Origin: Candidatus Chlamydia corallus
GTDB taxonomy: Bacteria; Chlamydiota; Chlamydiia; Chlamydiales; Chlamydiaceae
Direction: 5' to 3'
Length of the DNA: 64,000 nucleotides
Assembly (NCBI RefSeq): GCF_002817655.1
Contig: NZ_NWQK01000002.1
Span: forward strand, 124,001-188,000
Made by a program: the position numbers and the translations under genes. Shown here piece after piece: positions 35,702-45,700 of this stretch (its first letter is position 1; every line of letters starts with the position of its first letter). Under the pieces are notes generated by a model. The model saw nothing but the letters and a program-made list of their open reading frames with translations. It was not told the origin of the DNA and did not search any database.

Positions 35702-36586
35702 ATGAAGAAATTAATTCTATATTTTGGTGCTTTTGCTATTTCTCTTTTTTGCGGTGTTTTTTTATGGGATCGCGTTCCCTGCGCACAAAAGATTATGCAG
35801 CTTGCCGCTGACCATAGTTCAGAAGTATTTTCTAAAAGCTGCCGTTTTATACGAAAAATTTCAGGATTTGAAGAACTACAAGTTTTTGAACGTCACGTTT
35901 CTCCAGAGCAGACCTTGGCATTGTTCCCAGAATATCGTGAAGGCAAGTCTTTTATAGATTTAATATTCATCCCCCATACCCTGATGCACGTACGCTTCTC
36001 TAAAGAAGAACCAGTCAAAAAACATATCATCAGCCAGGAAGGAGAAATCCTTTGGAGCCTAGTCAATGGTGAAATGGTATTGCACACAGGGACTTGGACA
36101 TGTTCTAAGGGATTTCGAGAGTGCCTTCTTCTTCATGCTGGTAAGCAAGATATGCGTGTCATACAAACGCTAGCTGCCTTAGGAGGAGCCACATCCCGGG
36201 AATCTCTAGCACAAGCTTTATCCCTAAGAAATATCCGTGCAGATCGAGTGATTAAAGAGTGTCAGAAGAAAAAACTTATCTTTACTTCAGGAAATCAAAT
36301 AGGGACGCACTTCCAACAGCTCCAGCCAATCAAAGGTTGTACAACAACACTGAATAGCAATCCTGTATGGTTGCAAAAACCACGTAATGCAGCAGTTTTC
36401 CCTGCGCAGTATTCTGAAGATCGTGTGCGTCATTTAGTAAAGATGATCTTCGGGGATAACTTTTTAATTGTACGTAGCTCAATTGTTTATGTGCCTGTCT
36501 ATAAGATATCACTAGTTTCCGCAGATAATAGTATCCGTGTTGAATACATCAATGCAGTCACTGGAAAACCTTTTCAAGATATATAA
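35702..36586 (+). CDS. hypothetical protein with N-terminal membrane segment
   Basis: 294 residues with an N-terminal hydrophobic segment (about residues 3-21, LILYFGAFAISLFCGVF) that is either a signal or an anchor. A soluble region follows, with a winged-helix-like stretch at about 155-185 (LGGATSRESLAQALSLRNIRADRVIKEC) and a C-terminal part resembling a small periplasmic domain (IRVEYINAVTGKPF). Function unknown. It is transcribed divergently from the bamD operon across a very AT-rich gap. Confidence 0.7.
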   Translation: MKKLILYFGAFAISLFCGVFLWDRVPCAQKIMQLAADHSSEVFSKSCRFIRKISGFEELQVFERHVSPEQTLALFPEYREGKSFIDLIFIPHTLMHVRFSKEEPVKKHIISQEGEILWSLVNGEMVLHTGTWTCSKGFRECLLLHAGKQDMRVIQTLAALGGATSRESLAQALSLRNIRADRVIKECQKKKLIFTSGNQIGTHFQQLQPIKGCTTTLNSNPVWLQKPRNAAVFPAQYSEDRVRHLVKMIFGDNFLIVRSSIVYVPVYKISLVSADNSIRVEYINAVTGKPFQDI

Positions 36587-36682
36587 ACGCTCTTGTGCCA
36601 GAGGCTACCAATGAATTTCTATCACTTAGGGCTTACAATGCTGAAGAGGATCCGCAAGCACTAACCCTCAAACCAGAGGATG

Positions 36683-39600
36683 TCACACGGTAATCACTCG
36701 CACAGGAAGGTGAGCAATTGCCAGCTCTTGACGGAGTTCTTCAATATTTTCAGAAACAAAATACGCATCATCAGGAGAAATCGAGGCAACTCTTTCATTG
36801 TCCTGAGTAAAAACTAATACTAATGTCCGTGAGCCAGGATGCCTTTGCACGATTTTCTTTAAGATACATAAATGACTATGGCGAAGTTCATTGAGATCTA
36901 AAGATAGGGTCAGAGGTGCCGAAGCTCGTGTTTGCGCATTCTCATTAGGTTTATGCCCTTTGGTTTTGGTCTCTTTGCCAGAGCCTTGCATTGTAAATGA
37001 CATTTTTTGCACCTGATTTTTTATTCTATCAAAAGCTTGATCACACTCATAAATAATGTTTTCATTAATAACAGAAAAATCTTTCATCCAACGACAAGAA
37101 ATACGTAGAGAATCGCTGCGTTTATCTAAAACAAGAATAGCATAAATGAGACGATCTTCCTCTAACAATTCTTGTTGTTCTTCATACATATCGGGCCAAA
37201 TAGGCAGTTCATAAGCATCCAAGCCGTCACTAACACGAAGCACAGCAAATTTTTTCTGCGCTTTTGATGAAATTTTAGTCGTTATCTTATCAATAATAAA
37301 AATTGTACGGACTACAGAGCCATGAGGTAAATTTTCAAATTCCCCAGCAAGAACTACAGAAAGACGAGAAAGATGATCTCGAACAGCATCCATAGGATGC
37401 TCTGTAAGATAAATTCCTAAGAGCTCTTTTTCTTTTTTTAAGATCTCCTTCTTAGAGCGAATCGGAATCTCTTTAGGCAGACAAATAGGCACTTCATTTT
37501 TTTCATGCATTGTTCCTAAAGCAAAGAAAGTCATCACTCCAGATGCAGCCTCTTTCTTATCTTTGGCAATAGCTTCGTAGAGAGGCTCTACAGATGCCAA
37601 GATCAAATCCCGGTTAGAATCAAAGCAATCAAAACAACCCGCATCAATTAAACTTTCTATATTTTTTTTTGAAACTTTCTTCAAATCAGAACGTTGGATG
37701 AAGTCTCTGATGCTTTGATAAGGACCATGACGATCTCTCTCTTCTACAATGCTCTCAATTAAACCTCGCCCAATCCCTTTGATGGCTCCCATAGCAAAGC
37801 GTATCCCCTCATTCGTAGCTACAAAATGATTGCTAGAGACATTGATATCAGGAGGAAGAATCGGGATTCCCATACTCTGAGCCTCTCGGATAAGTTTCCC
37901 CACCTTCTCAATATCGTCAGAATCACAGGTAAGTAAAGCTGCGAGCCATTCTTTAGGATAATTTGCTTTGAGGTACGCTGTAGTATAGGTAATCAAGCCA
38001 TAGGCAGCAGCATGGGATTTGTTAAAGCCATAGGCAGCAAACTTCTCCATCTTATCAAAGATTACAGTAGCTAATTCTGGATCTATACCGTTATTGCACG
38101 CTCGTCTACAGAACTTTTCGCGCTCCTGCTCCATTTGTTGGAAATCTTTCTTCCCCATAGCACGTCGTAAAACGTCACCCTCACCAAGAGAATAACTTGC
38201 TAATGCCCCTGCAATCTGCATCACTTGTTCTTGGTAAACCATAATTCCATAAGTTTCCTTAAGGATAGATTCCATTAGGGGATGGTCGTATTCTATGATT
38301 TCTTTGCCATGCTTGCGGCTAATAAAAGAAGGAATCATATCCATAGGACCAGGACGATATAAAGCACCCATAGCAATGATTTCTTCAAAGAGGTCAGGAC
38401 GTAGGTTTTTAGCCAGCTCTTGCATGCCCTTCGATTCCATTTGAAATATCCCCATGGTCTTCCCCTGATGTAAAAGAGAAAATGTAGTGGCGTCATCTAA
38501 GGGTAGCGTTGCCATGGTTAGCGATTGGCCAGTTTTCTTTTCAATTGCGGACATCGCGATATTGATACTGGTTAAAGTCTTTAATCCTAACAAGTCGACC
38601 TTAAGCATTCCAACACTCTCTACGGGTTTCATAGAATATTGTGTTGTAATCATTGTGGAGTCTTTAGAAATACAAATAGGAATGTGATTTGTCAGTTGGT
38701 CTCCACAAATAATCACACCAGCAGCATGGACCCCAGTATTCCGTATCGAACCTTCTAAGCAAAGTGCCGTATCAATAACTTGTGCAGATTCAGTATCATT
38801 AATATAAAGCTGATAGAGGTCAGGATCTGTTTCTAAAGCTTTGGATAACGTCGTATTTAAATCTGGAATGTGTTTAGCAATGTGGTTCACTTTAGATAAG
38901 GCCATGTCTAAAGTTCTCCCTACATCTTTGACAGCCATTTTGGCTTTCATAGTTCCAAAAGTAATGATTTGAGCTACATTATCTTTACCATGACGTTCAA
39001 TTGCATAATTAATCACACGTTCACGGCCCGCCATGCAAATATCAATGTCGATGTCAGGGTAAGACAAACGTTCAGGATTGATAAATCTCTCAAAGAATAA
39101 ATCAAATCGTATGGGTTCAATTTCTGTGATCCCTAACAAAAATAATAATACGGATCCAGCTCCTGAACCTCTTCCTGGACCCACAGGAATGCCGTTCGCT
39201 TTCGCCCAATGAATAATGTCCCAAACAATCAAAAGATAATCACACATTCCTTTAGGAATGATGATGGTCATCTCCATCTCCATCCTTTCTTTGACAATAT
39301 CTATAGGGTTGCGAGTCGGAAATTTTTTAGCGATATGTGAAAGAACTTCAGGAGAGTATTTCTTAGTCAAACTTTCTTCAGCCAGTTGCCTTAAGAAGGC
39401 TGCAGAAGCTTGATAACGGTCTTCCTCAGTATAGTTGTCCAAGGATTTTAAAGACTCAGGAACATAGATAGGGTAATGCTTTTTTGAGAAATCAAAAGTA
39501 AAATTACATCGCTTGGCAACTTCTAATGTGTTAGAAATTACCTCAGGAGTATCTTTAAATAACTCTGCCATCTGCGCAGGAGATTTAAAATAGTACTCTC

Positions 39601-40405
39601 GACTACGATAGACCTTGCGTTTAGGATTGGGGATGTAAGTGTTCTGTTTCGCAATCCGTACGGTCTCCCCAGACTGGACATTCAAAAGGATTTCGTGAGC
39701 TTGCCAATCCTCTGGATTGATATAATGCATGTCATTCGTAGCTACAGTAGGAATCCCTAAGCTTTTGCTTGCTTCTAATACCGCGATATTGACTGTAATT
39801 TGTTTTTCAATGAGAGAGTAGTATTCTTGTTTTAACCATTCTTCTCCAAAGTCCGCAATGCTTTCTTCGGACATCTTATGTAGTTGTACTTCTGTAAAAT
39901 AATCATCTTTGAATAGGTCTTGAAACCATTGCAATTCAAGAACAAGAGCTTCCTGAGATTTTAAGGCAGCTTCCGATACAGAACTAGATAAACAACCAGA
40001 TAGACAGATTAAACCCTCGGAGTATTGTTTCAGAAGATCCTTATCTATCCGGGGAAAGTAATAGAAACCCTCTGTAAATGCTAGGGAGGTTAAAACACAA
40101 AGGTTGCGATACCCTTGTTCATTTTTACATAATAAGATGAGATGGTGTGCCGCTCGGCTGCGCTTCTCTTTTTTTTTATCAAAACGAGATCCAGGAGCAA
40201 TATAACACTCGCAGCCAATAATAGGCTTAATGCCTTTTTGAGCGCATTCTTTATAAAAATCAACAGCTCCATAAAGATTTCCGTGGTCTGTTAGAGCCAG
40301 AGCAGGAATTTCAAATTCCTGCCCTTTTGCAACAAAATCTTTGATGGAGCTCATTGCATCAAGAACAGAATATTGAGAATGACAGTGAAGAGGTACCCAG
40401 GTCAA
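36683..40405 (-). CDS. dnaE: DNA polymerase III alpha subunit
   Basis: Catalytic subunit of the replicative polymerase, 1240 residues. The N-terminal PHP domain begins HCHSQYSVLDAM (7-18) with later TDHGNLYGAVDFYK. The palm has GPGRGSGAGSVLLF and the catalytic PDIDIDI near residue 450, with a third acidic residue in KVDLLGLKTLTS near 603. Helix-hairpin-helix and OB-fold regions follow. The length and motifs are those of DnaE1. It lies 19 bases downstream of uhpC on the same strand. Confidence 0.97.
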   Translation of the reverse strand: MTWVPLHCHSQYSVLDAMSSIKDFVAKGQEFEIPALALTDHGNLYGAVDFYKECAQKGIKPIIGCECYIAPGSRFDKKKEKRSRAAHHLILLCKNEQGYRNLCVLTSLAFTEGFYYFPRIDKDLLKQYSEGLICLSGCLSSSVSEAALKSQEALVLELQWFQDLFKDDYFTEVQLHKMSEESIADFGEEWLKQEYYSLIEKQITVNIAVLEASKSLGIPTVATNDMHYINPEDWQAHEILLNVQSGETVRIAKQNTYIPNPKRKVYRSREYYFKSPAQMAELFKDTPEVISNTLEVAKRCNFTFDFSKKHYPIYVPESLKSLDNYTEEDRYQASAAFLRQLAEESLTKKYSPEVLSHIAKKFPTRNPIDIVKERMEMEMTIIIPKGMCDYLLIVWDIIHWAKANGIPVGPGRGSGAGSVLLFLLGITEIEPIRFDLFFERFINPERLSYPDIDIDICMAGRERVINYAIERHGKDNVAQIITFGTMKAKMAVKDVGRTLDMALSKVNHIAKHIPDLNTTLSKALETDPDLYQLYINDTESAQVIDTALCLEGSIRNTGVHAAGVIICGDQLTNHIPICISKDSTMITTQYSMKPVESVGMLKVDLLGLKTLTSINIAMSAIEKKTGQSLTMATLPLDDATTFSLLHQGKTMGIFQMESKGMQELAKNLRPDLFEEIIAMGALYRPGPMDMIPSFISRKHGKEIIEYDHPLMESILKETYGIMVYQEQVMQIAGALASYSLGEGDVLRRAMGKKDFQQMEQEREKFCRRACNNGIDPELATVIFDKMEKFAAYGFNKSHAAAYGLITYTTAYLKANYPKEWLAALLTCDSDDIEKVGKLIREAQSMGIPILPPDINVSSNHFVATNEGIRFAMGAIKGIGRGLIESIVEERDRHGPYQSIRDFIQRSDLKKVSKKNIESLIDAGCFDCFDSNRDLILASVEPLYEAIAKDKKEAASGVMTFFALGTMHEKNEVPICLPKEIPIRSKKEILKKEKELLGIYLTEHPMDAVRDHLSRLSVVLAGEFENLPHGSVVRTIFIIDKITTKISSKAQKKFAVLRVSDGLDAYELPIWPDMYEEQQELLEEDRLIYAILVLDKRSDSLRISCRWMKDFSVINENIIYECDQAFDRIKNQVQKMSFTMQGSGKETKTKGHKPNENAQTRASAPLTLSLDLNELRHSHLCILKKIVQRHPGSRTLVLVFTQDNERVASISPDDAYFVSENIEELRQELAIAHLPVRVITV

Positions 40406-40424
40406 AAAAAATCCTCAAGAACAG

Positions 40425-41792
40425 CTAGGCTTTACTACGAGTGTTTTTTTCCGTAGCGTTCCAAGTTGGTAAAAAGAGCATTAAAGCTATGGATGCACAG
40501 ACTAAGAGGGCAATGAAAAACCCTTTCCATCCCCAAACATCAGCAACCTTTCCTAAAGGATAACCTGCAAACGTAGCTCCGAAATAAGCAAACCATCCAG
40601 TAAACCCACTAGCAGTTCCAGCAGCTTTTTTATGAGATAGCTCTGCTGCCGCTAGTCCAATCATCATTTGAGGTCCGTATAAGAAAAAACCAATAATGAA
40701 AAGTAAAGTTCCATCAACCCACCACTCATTATAACCACGTCCGAACCACATTCCTAAAATAGCAAATAGTAATCCTAAAGAAAAAATAACATTCATAGGA
40801 CCACGATTGCCCTTAGAAATCTTATCAGATAGCCAACCAGCAACCAGCATTCCGAATAAGCCGCCAATTTCAAATAAAGATACACAGAAATTGGCTTTCA
40901 CAGCGGCATAATGTTTTGTTTCAATAAGAAACAAAGCACTCCAGTCATTGACAGCCATACGTACTATATAAATAAAAAATGAGGCTGCAGCTAAAAACCA
41001 AAGCCACTGGTTTGTGAGGACGTAAGTAAAAAGAATTTCCCTGGTGGATAGTTCGCGCTCTGTTTCTTCGGTTGTTTCTGAGGAAGAAGTGTTCTCCTCA
41101 TGTTTGTGATGGGGATCATGTCTATACTTCTCTATAGGAGGTAGCCCTAATGATTGAGGCGTGTCTCGTAAACGGTTAATTAAAACTAAACCCATTCCAA
41201 TACAAAGAATTCCTGGCACATACATGGCTCCTCGCCATCCACTATAATCAATAATGAATCCTGTTAGGATAGGAATAAGTGCTCCCCCAATATTGTGCGA
41301 GGTACTCCAAACACTCCACCAAGTGCCGCGTTCAGCTTTGGCGTACCAATGTGTGAGTAGACGAGCACAGGGCGGCCAGCCCCATCCTTGGAACCATCCG
41401 TTCAACCCCCACCAAAGAGCAAACAACACAATAGATGATGACATCCCAAAAAAGATGTTCGTGAGACCCGTAATCATTAATCCTATAGCCATGAAATACC
41501 TAGGATTCGATTGATCAGACATTACTCCGCTAACAAATTTACTAATGCCATAAGAGAAATACAAAGTACTTCCTATGATTCCTAATTGGGCTTTATCAAA
41601 ACCCAAATCAGCAATCAAAGTCGGCATAGCAAAGGTAAAGCTTTTCCTGGTGAAATAATAGAAAATATAACCAGTGAACATGCTATAGAAAATACGAATA
41701 CGCCAATACTTGTATCTTTTTTTGACCACTTCTGGGTCTTCAATTTCTTTGATATGCTTTGGAGGTTGGAAAAATTTAGTCCAAACGTTCAT
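40425..41792 (-). CDS. uhpC: hexose-phosphate:phosphate antiporter (UhpC/UhpT type)
   Basis: Major facilitator superfamily carrier that lets chlamydiae take up host glucose 6-phosphate in exchange for phosphate. 455 residues from the ATG at 41792; the frame is open to a GTG at 41807 and neither start has a strong ribosome-binding site. About twelve membrane segments are visible, with organophosphate-antiporter blocks such as FYYFTRKSFTFAMPTL, GWGWPPCARLLTHWY and RGTWWSVWSTSHNIGGALIP. A long hydrophilic loop (about 210-245) is histidine and Glu/Ser rich. Confidence 0.92.
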   Translation of the reverse strand: MNVWTKFFQPPKHIKEIEDPEVVKKRYKYWRIRIFYSMFTGYIFYYFTRKSFTFAMPTLIADLGFDKAQLGIIGSTLYFSYGISKFVSGVMSDQSNPRYFMAIGLMITGLTNIFFGMSSSIVLFALWWGLNGWFQGWGWPPCARLLTHWYAKAERGTWWSVWSTSHNIGGALIPILTGFIIDYSGWRGAMYVPGILCIGMGLVLINRLRDTPQSLGLPPIEKYRHDPHHKHEENTSSSETTEETERELSTREILFTYVLTNQWLWFLAAASFFIYIVRMAVNDWSALFLIETKHYAAVKANFCVSLFEIGGLFGMLVAGWLSDKISKGNRGPMNVIFSLGLLFAILGMWFGRGYNEWWVDGTLLFIIGFFLYGPQMMIGLAAAELSHKKAAGTASGFTGWFAYFGATFAGYPLGKVADVWGWKGFFIALLVCASIALMLFLPTWNATEKNTRSKA

Positions 41793-41911
41793 CTGTAAAA
41801 ATTCCACATTTAAAATCTTTTTCGCTGAAATGAAATGCGAAGAAAAGCCTACCTTATCATATCAAGGATGAAAAAACAAGGAGGGAATCGTTTAAGGTTG
41901 GGAGACTAAAG

Positions 41912-41935
41912 ATGCATTAATAATGCATTTTTCTT
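41912..41935 (+). terminator. terminator-like hairpin upstream of uhpC
   Basis: A 7-bp stem (41912-41918 with 41922-41928) has a 3-base loop and a T-rich tail on the plus strand. No plus-strand gene precedes it, so it either ends an unrecognised short transcript or is fortuitous. Confidence 0.35.
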
Positions 41936-42036
41936 GGTTATTTTTAATTAAATGAGAAATACTAGAATAGCGTATTTTTACTGATCTAACTTTGAAAGTT
42001 TCATCGTGAAACGATTAACTTTGGGGGGTCCATGCA

Positions 42037-42240
42037 ATGAAAAAGTTAATTGCTTTGATAGGAGTATTCCTCATCCCTATAGAGGGAAATCCTAACAAGG
42101 AAAGCGATGTTCATACAATTCTTTTAAAAGCAACTAGAGCAAAATATAATTTGTTTTTTTCTCAGGATGTTTTTCCTGTACACGAAATTATCGAACCTAT
42201 TTCTCCCGACTGCCTTGTATATTATGAAGGATGGGTTTGA
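42037..42240 (+). CDS. small putative exported protein
   Basis: 67 residues starting MKKLIALIGVFLIPIEG, a short signal peptide, followed by about 50 polar residues (KESDVHTILLKATRAKYN...). A GGGGGG ribosome-binding region lies 8 bases before the ATG, and a small hairpin (41997-42002 with 42006-42011, GTTTCA/TGAAAC) stands just ahead of it. Unknown family. The start context makes it more likely than most short frames to be real. Confidence 0.5.
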   Translation: MKKLIALIGVFLIPIEGNPNKESDVHTILLKATRAKYNLFFSQDVFPVHEIIEPISPDCLVYYEGWV

Positions 42241-42612
42241 TGACTGAAGCGAAGAATGTAAAATAGAACAAAGCAAAATGTTTTGGTGAGCTAGAAAAGA
42301 GCAGGATTAGCTGTTGTTTTAGTTTGTAAGCACGCTTCTTAGTAAAGAATTTTAAGAATATTCTATAGCATTCCTATTCCATGTTTTTCTCCAATACTTG
42401 GTTACAAAAACCATAAGCTAACATATAATCACAGTCGTGCGCGAAGCGCGCTCCTGGATTATCTATAGCAAGGTCCGTGCTAAATGTCCTTCATTGAATC
42501 AGAGGGTAATGTTTGACCGCTAATAACTTCGGCATGGGCAGGGAAGGAGTTAACTGAATTTTAGATATTCCATCATCTGAGAAAAATAATCATTATTGAG
42601 CGAAGACATCAC
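42241..42612. other. 372-base gap before hisS with a GC-rich hairpin
   Basis: No gene is seen. It should hold the hisS promoter. A compact GC stem (GCGCG AAG CGCGC, 42439-42451) stands out in AT-rich DNA. A T-box riboswitch was looked for because hisS follows, but no T-box consensus is present. Confidence 0.4.
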
Positions 42613-43905
42613 GTGACTGCAACTCTCCCCAAAGGGGTCTTTGATATATTTCCTTATCTTGCGGATGCTAAACAATTGTGGCGACACACTTCGCTTTGGC
42701 ATAGTGTTGAGAAAGTCATTCATAGGGTTTGTACGCTTTATGGATTTTGTGAAATTCGCACTCCCACTTTTGAAAAATCAGAAGTATTTTTACATGTAGG
42801 AGAAGAGAGCGATGTTGTTAAGAAAGAAGTCTATTCTTTTTTAGATAGAAAAGGTCGCTCCATGACTTTGCGTCCTGAAGGGACAGCCGCTGTTGTCCGT
42901 TCTTTTCTTGAGCATGGGGCTTCTCATCGAAGTGATAATAAATTTTACTATATTCTTCCTATGTTTCGCTACGAACGCCAGCAAGCGGGTAGGTATCGCC
43001 AACACCATCAGTTTGGTGTTGAGGCTATTGGCGTGCGTCACCCCTTAAGAGATGCGGAGGTTCTTGCTTTGCTTTGGGATTTCTACAATCGTGTGGGCCT
43101 ACAACATATGCAAATTCAACTCAACTTTTTAGGAGGTAGTGAGGCAAGATTTCGATATGATAAAGTCCTGCGCGCCTACCTGAAAGAGTCTTTGGGTGAG
43201 TTATCGACATTAAGTCAGCAGAGATTCTCTACGAATATTTTGCGTATTTTGGATTCAAAGGAGCCTGAAGATCAGGAAATTATCCGTCAAGCACCCCCAA
43301 TTTTAGATTATGTTTCCGATGAGGATCTTAAATATTTCAATGAAATTTTAGATGCTTTGAGAGTTTTGGAAATTCCTTATACTATAAATTCTCGTTTAGT
43401 ACGTGGTTTGGATTATTATTCTGACTTAGTCTTTGAAGCAAACACCACATTTAAAGGGCATTCTTATGCTTTGGGGGGTGGAGGGCGCTACGATGGCTTG
43501 ATTTCAGCTTTTGGAGGCCCTTCTCTTCCTGCGTGTGGCTTTGGTATTGGCCTTGAAAGAGTGATTCAAACGTTATTAGCTCAAAAGCGTATAGAGGCAC
43601 AATTTCCTCATAAGCTGCGTTTAATTCCTATGGAGCCAGGCGCTGATCATTTTTGCTTAGAATGGTCACAACATTTGCGACAATTAGGAATTCCTACAGA
43701 AGTTGATTGGTCTCATAAAAAGTTAAAAGTAGCTTTAAAAGTAGCAAGTACGGAACAAGTTTCTTTTGTTTGTCTAATCGGTGAGCGAGAGTTAATTTCT
43801 CAACAGTTAGTTATTAAAAATATGTCTCTGCGTCAAGAATTCTCTGGATCAAAAGAAGAAGTAGAGCAAAGGTTGTTATATGAAATACAGAACACATCGT
43901 TGTAA
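42613..43905 (+). CDS. hisS: histidyl-tRNA synthetase
   Basis: Class II aminoacyl-tRNA synthetase of 430 residues. It has the N-terminal LPKGVFDIFP, motif 2 (PMFRYERQQAGRYRQHHQFGVE), the histidine-binding RGLDYYSDLVFE, motif 3 (GFGIGLERVI), and a C-terminal anticodon-binding domain. The start is GTG 42613. The last 26 bases overlap aspS, so the two synthetases are coupled, an arrangement conserved in chlamydiae. Confidence 0.97.
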   Translation: MTATLPKGVFDIFPYLADAKQLWRHTSLWHSVEKVIHRVCTLYGFCEIRTPTFEKSEVFLHVGEESDVVKKEVYSFLDRKGRSMTLRPEGTAAVVRSFLEHGASHRSDNKFYYILPMFRYERQQAGRYRQHHQFGVEAIGVRHPLRDAEVLALLWDFYNRVGLQHMQIQLNFLGGSEARFRYDKVLRAYLKESLGELSTLSQQRFSTNILRILDSKEPEDQEIIRQAPPILDYVSDEDLKYFNEILDALRVLEIPYTINSRLVRGLDYYSDLVFEANTTFKGHSYALGGGGRYDGLISAFGGPSLPACGFGIGLERVIQTLLAQKRIEAQFPHKLRLIPMEPGADHFCLEWSQHLRQLGIPTEVDWSHKKLKVALKVASTEQVSFVCLIGERELISQQLVIKNMSLRQEFSGSKEEVEQRLLYEIQNTSL

Positions 43906-45634
43906 TGAACTCACAAGCAATCATATAGGTGAGAGTGTTCAATTGGCAGGATGGGTGCACCGTTATCGTAATCATGGGGGTGTTGTCTTCATAGATTTGC
44001 GAGATCGTTTCGGAATAACTCAAATTGTTTGTCGTGAAGATCAACAACCAGAACTACACCAACGTATGGACGCTGTACGTTCGGAATGGGTTCTTTCTGT
44101 GCGCGGAAAAGTGTGTGCTCGTCTTGCAGGAATGGAAAATCCTAATTTAGCAACAGGAAATATTGAAATTGAAGTTGCAAGCTTTGAAGTGCTATCTAGG
44201 TCACAAAACCTGCCTTTTTCAATTGCCGATGACTACATCAATGTGAATGAGGAATTGCGTTTAGAGTATCGTTATCTAGATATGCGTCGTGGAGACATTA
44301 TTGAAAGATTGATTTGTCGTCATCAGGTCATGCTTGCTTGTCGCCACTTTATGGATACTCAGGGATTCACAGAAATCGTGACTCCTGTATTAGGAAAATC
44401 TACTCCTGAAGGTGCTAGAGATTATCTTGTTCCATCTAGAATCTATCCAGGGAAATTTTATGCTTTACCGCAATCCCCACAGCTTTTTAAGCAGCTTTTA
44501 ATGATTGGAGGACTAGATCGTTATTTCCAAATTGCCACCTGCTTTAGAGACGAAGATTTACGAGCAGATCGTCAACCCGAATTTGCCCAAATAGATATTG
44601 AGATGAGCTTTGGAGATACTCAGGATCTCTTCCCGATCATAGAAAAATTAGTGTCAGCAGTGTTTGCTACGCGAGGTATAGAGATTTCCCTGCCTTTGCG
44701 TAAAATGACCTACCAAGAAGCTAAGGATTCCTATGGCACAGACAAACCAGATTTAAGATTCGATCTTAAATTAAGAGATTGTCGACACTATGCTGAACGC
44801 TCCTCGTTCTCTATTTTCTTAGACCAGTTAGCTTGTGGAGGTGTTGTCAAAGGTTTTTGTGTTCCTGGTGGAGCAAATATATCCCGTAGGCAAATCGATG
44901 GTTATACCGAGTTTGTAAAACGTTATGGTGCTATGGGCCTTGTTTGGATTAAAAAACAGGAAGGAAAAGTCGCTTCCAATATAGCTAAATTTATAGCTGA
45001 AGAAGTTTTTTATGAAATGTTTGCTTATTTTGATGCCAAAGATGAAGATATTTTGTTCTTGATAGCAGCACCCGAGTCAGTTACTAATCAATGTCTGGAT
45101 CATTTGCGTAGATTGATTGCAAAAGAACGCAAATTATATAGCAATGATCAATATAGCTTTGTTTGGATTACAGATTTTCCTCTTTTCTCTTTAGAAGATG
45201 GAAACCTTCTGGCAGAACATCATCCGTTTACAGCCCCTTTGGAAGAGGATATTCCTCTTTTAGAAACCGATCCTTTAGCCGTGCGTTCTTCAAGCTATGA
45301 CCTGGTTTTAAATGGATATGAAATTGCTTCGGGATCTCAAAGGATTCATAATCCAGATTTACAAAGTAAAATCTTTACTTTGTTAAAAATGAGTCCTGAA
45401 AGCATTCAAGAAAAATTTGGGTTTTTTATACAAGCTTTGAGTTTTGGAACCCCCCCACATCTAGGGATTGCCTTGGGGTTAGATCGACTTATTATGGTTT
45501 TAACAGCAGCAGAAAGTATTCGCGAAGTCATCGCTTTTCCCAAAACGCAGAAAGCCTCGGATCTTATGATGGATGCTCCCTCAGAAATTATGTCTTCCCA
45601 ATTAAAAGAGCTAAGTATTAAGGTAGCTTTTTGA
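43880..45634 (+). CDS. aspS: aspartyl-tRNA synthetase (bacterial type)
   Basis: Class II synthetase of 584 residues. The N-terminal OB fold (VQLAGWVHRYRNHGGVVFIDLRD) is followed by motif 2 (CFRDEDLRADRQPEFAQID). The inserted GAD domain is typical of bacterial AspRS, and motif 3 is GLALGLDRLIM. Because it aminoacylates tRNA-Asp and, in organisms with GatCAB, often tRNA-Asn, it may be non-discriminating; this cannot be told by eye. It overlaps the hisS 3' end. Confidence 0.97.
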   Translation: MKYRTHRCNELTSNHIGESVQLAGWVHRYRNHGGVVFIDLRDRFGITQIVCREDQQPELHQRMDAVRSEWVLSVRGKVCARLAGMENPNLATGNIEIEVASFEVLSRSQNLPFSIADDYINVNEELRLEYRYLDMRRGDIIERLICRHQVMLACRHFMDTQGFTEIVTPVLGKSTPEGARDYLVPSRIYPGKFYALPQSPQLFKQLLMIGGLDRYFQIATCFRDEDLRADRQPEFAQIDIEMSFGDTQDLFPIIEKLVSAVFATRGIEISLPLRKMTYQEAKDSYGTDKPDLRFDLKLRDCRHYAERSSFSIFLDQLACGGVVKGFCVPGGANISRRQIDGYTEFVKRYGAMGLVWIKKQEGKVASNIAKFIAEEVFYEMFAYFDAKDEDILFLIAAPESVTNQCLDHLRRLIAKERKLYSNDQYSFVWITDFPLFSLEDGNLLAEHHPFTAPLEEDIPLLETDPLAVRSSSYDLVLNGYEIASGSQRIHNPDLQSKIFTLLKMSPESIQEKFGFFIQALSFGTPPHLGIALGLDRLIMVLTAAESIREVIAFPKTQKASDLMMDAPSEIMSSQLKELSIKVAF

Positions 45635-45700
45635 TATAAGTTATAATTGCTTCGGGCATAGGAGAATCATTGCCTTAAGATGAAAGATAGGAGAAGAAAA

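Noticed and set aside
42400-42612. T-box riboswitch before hisS
   Set aside because: No T-box consensus and no terminator/antiterminator pair found.
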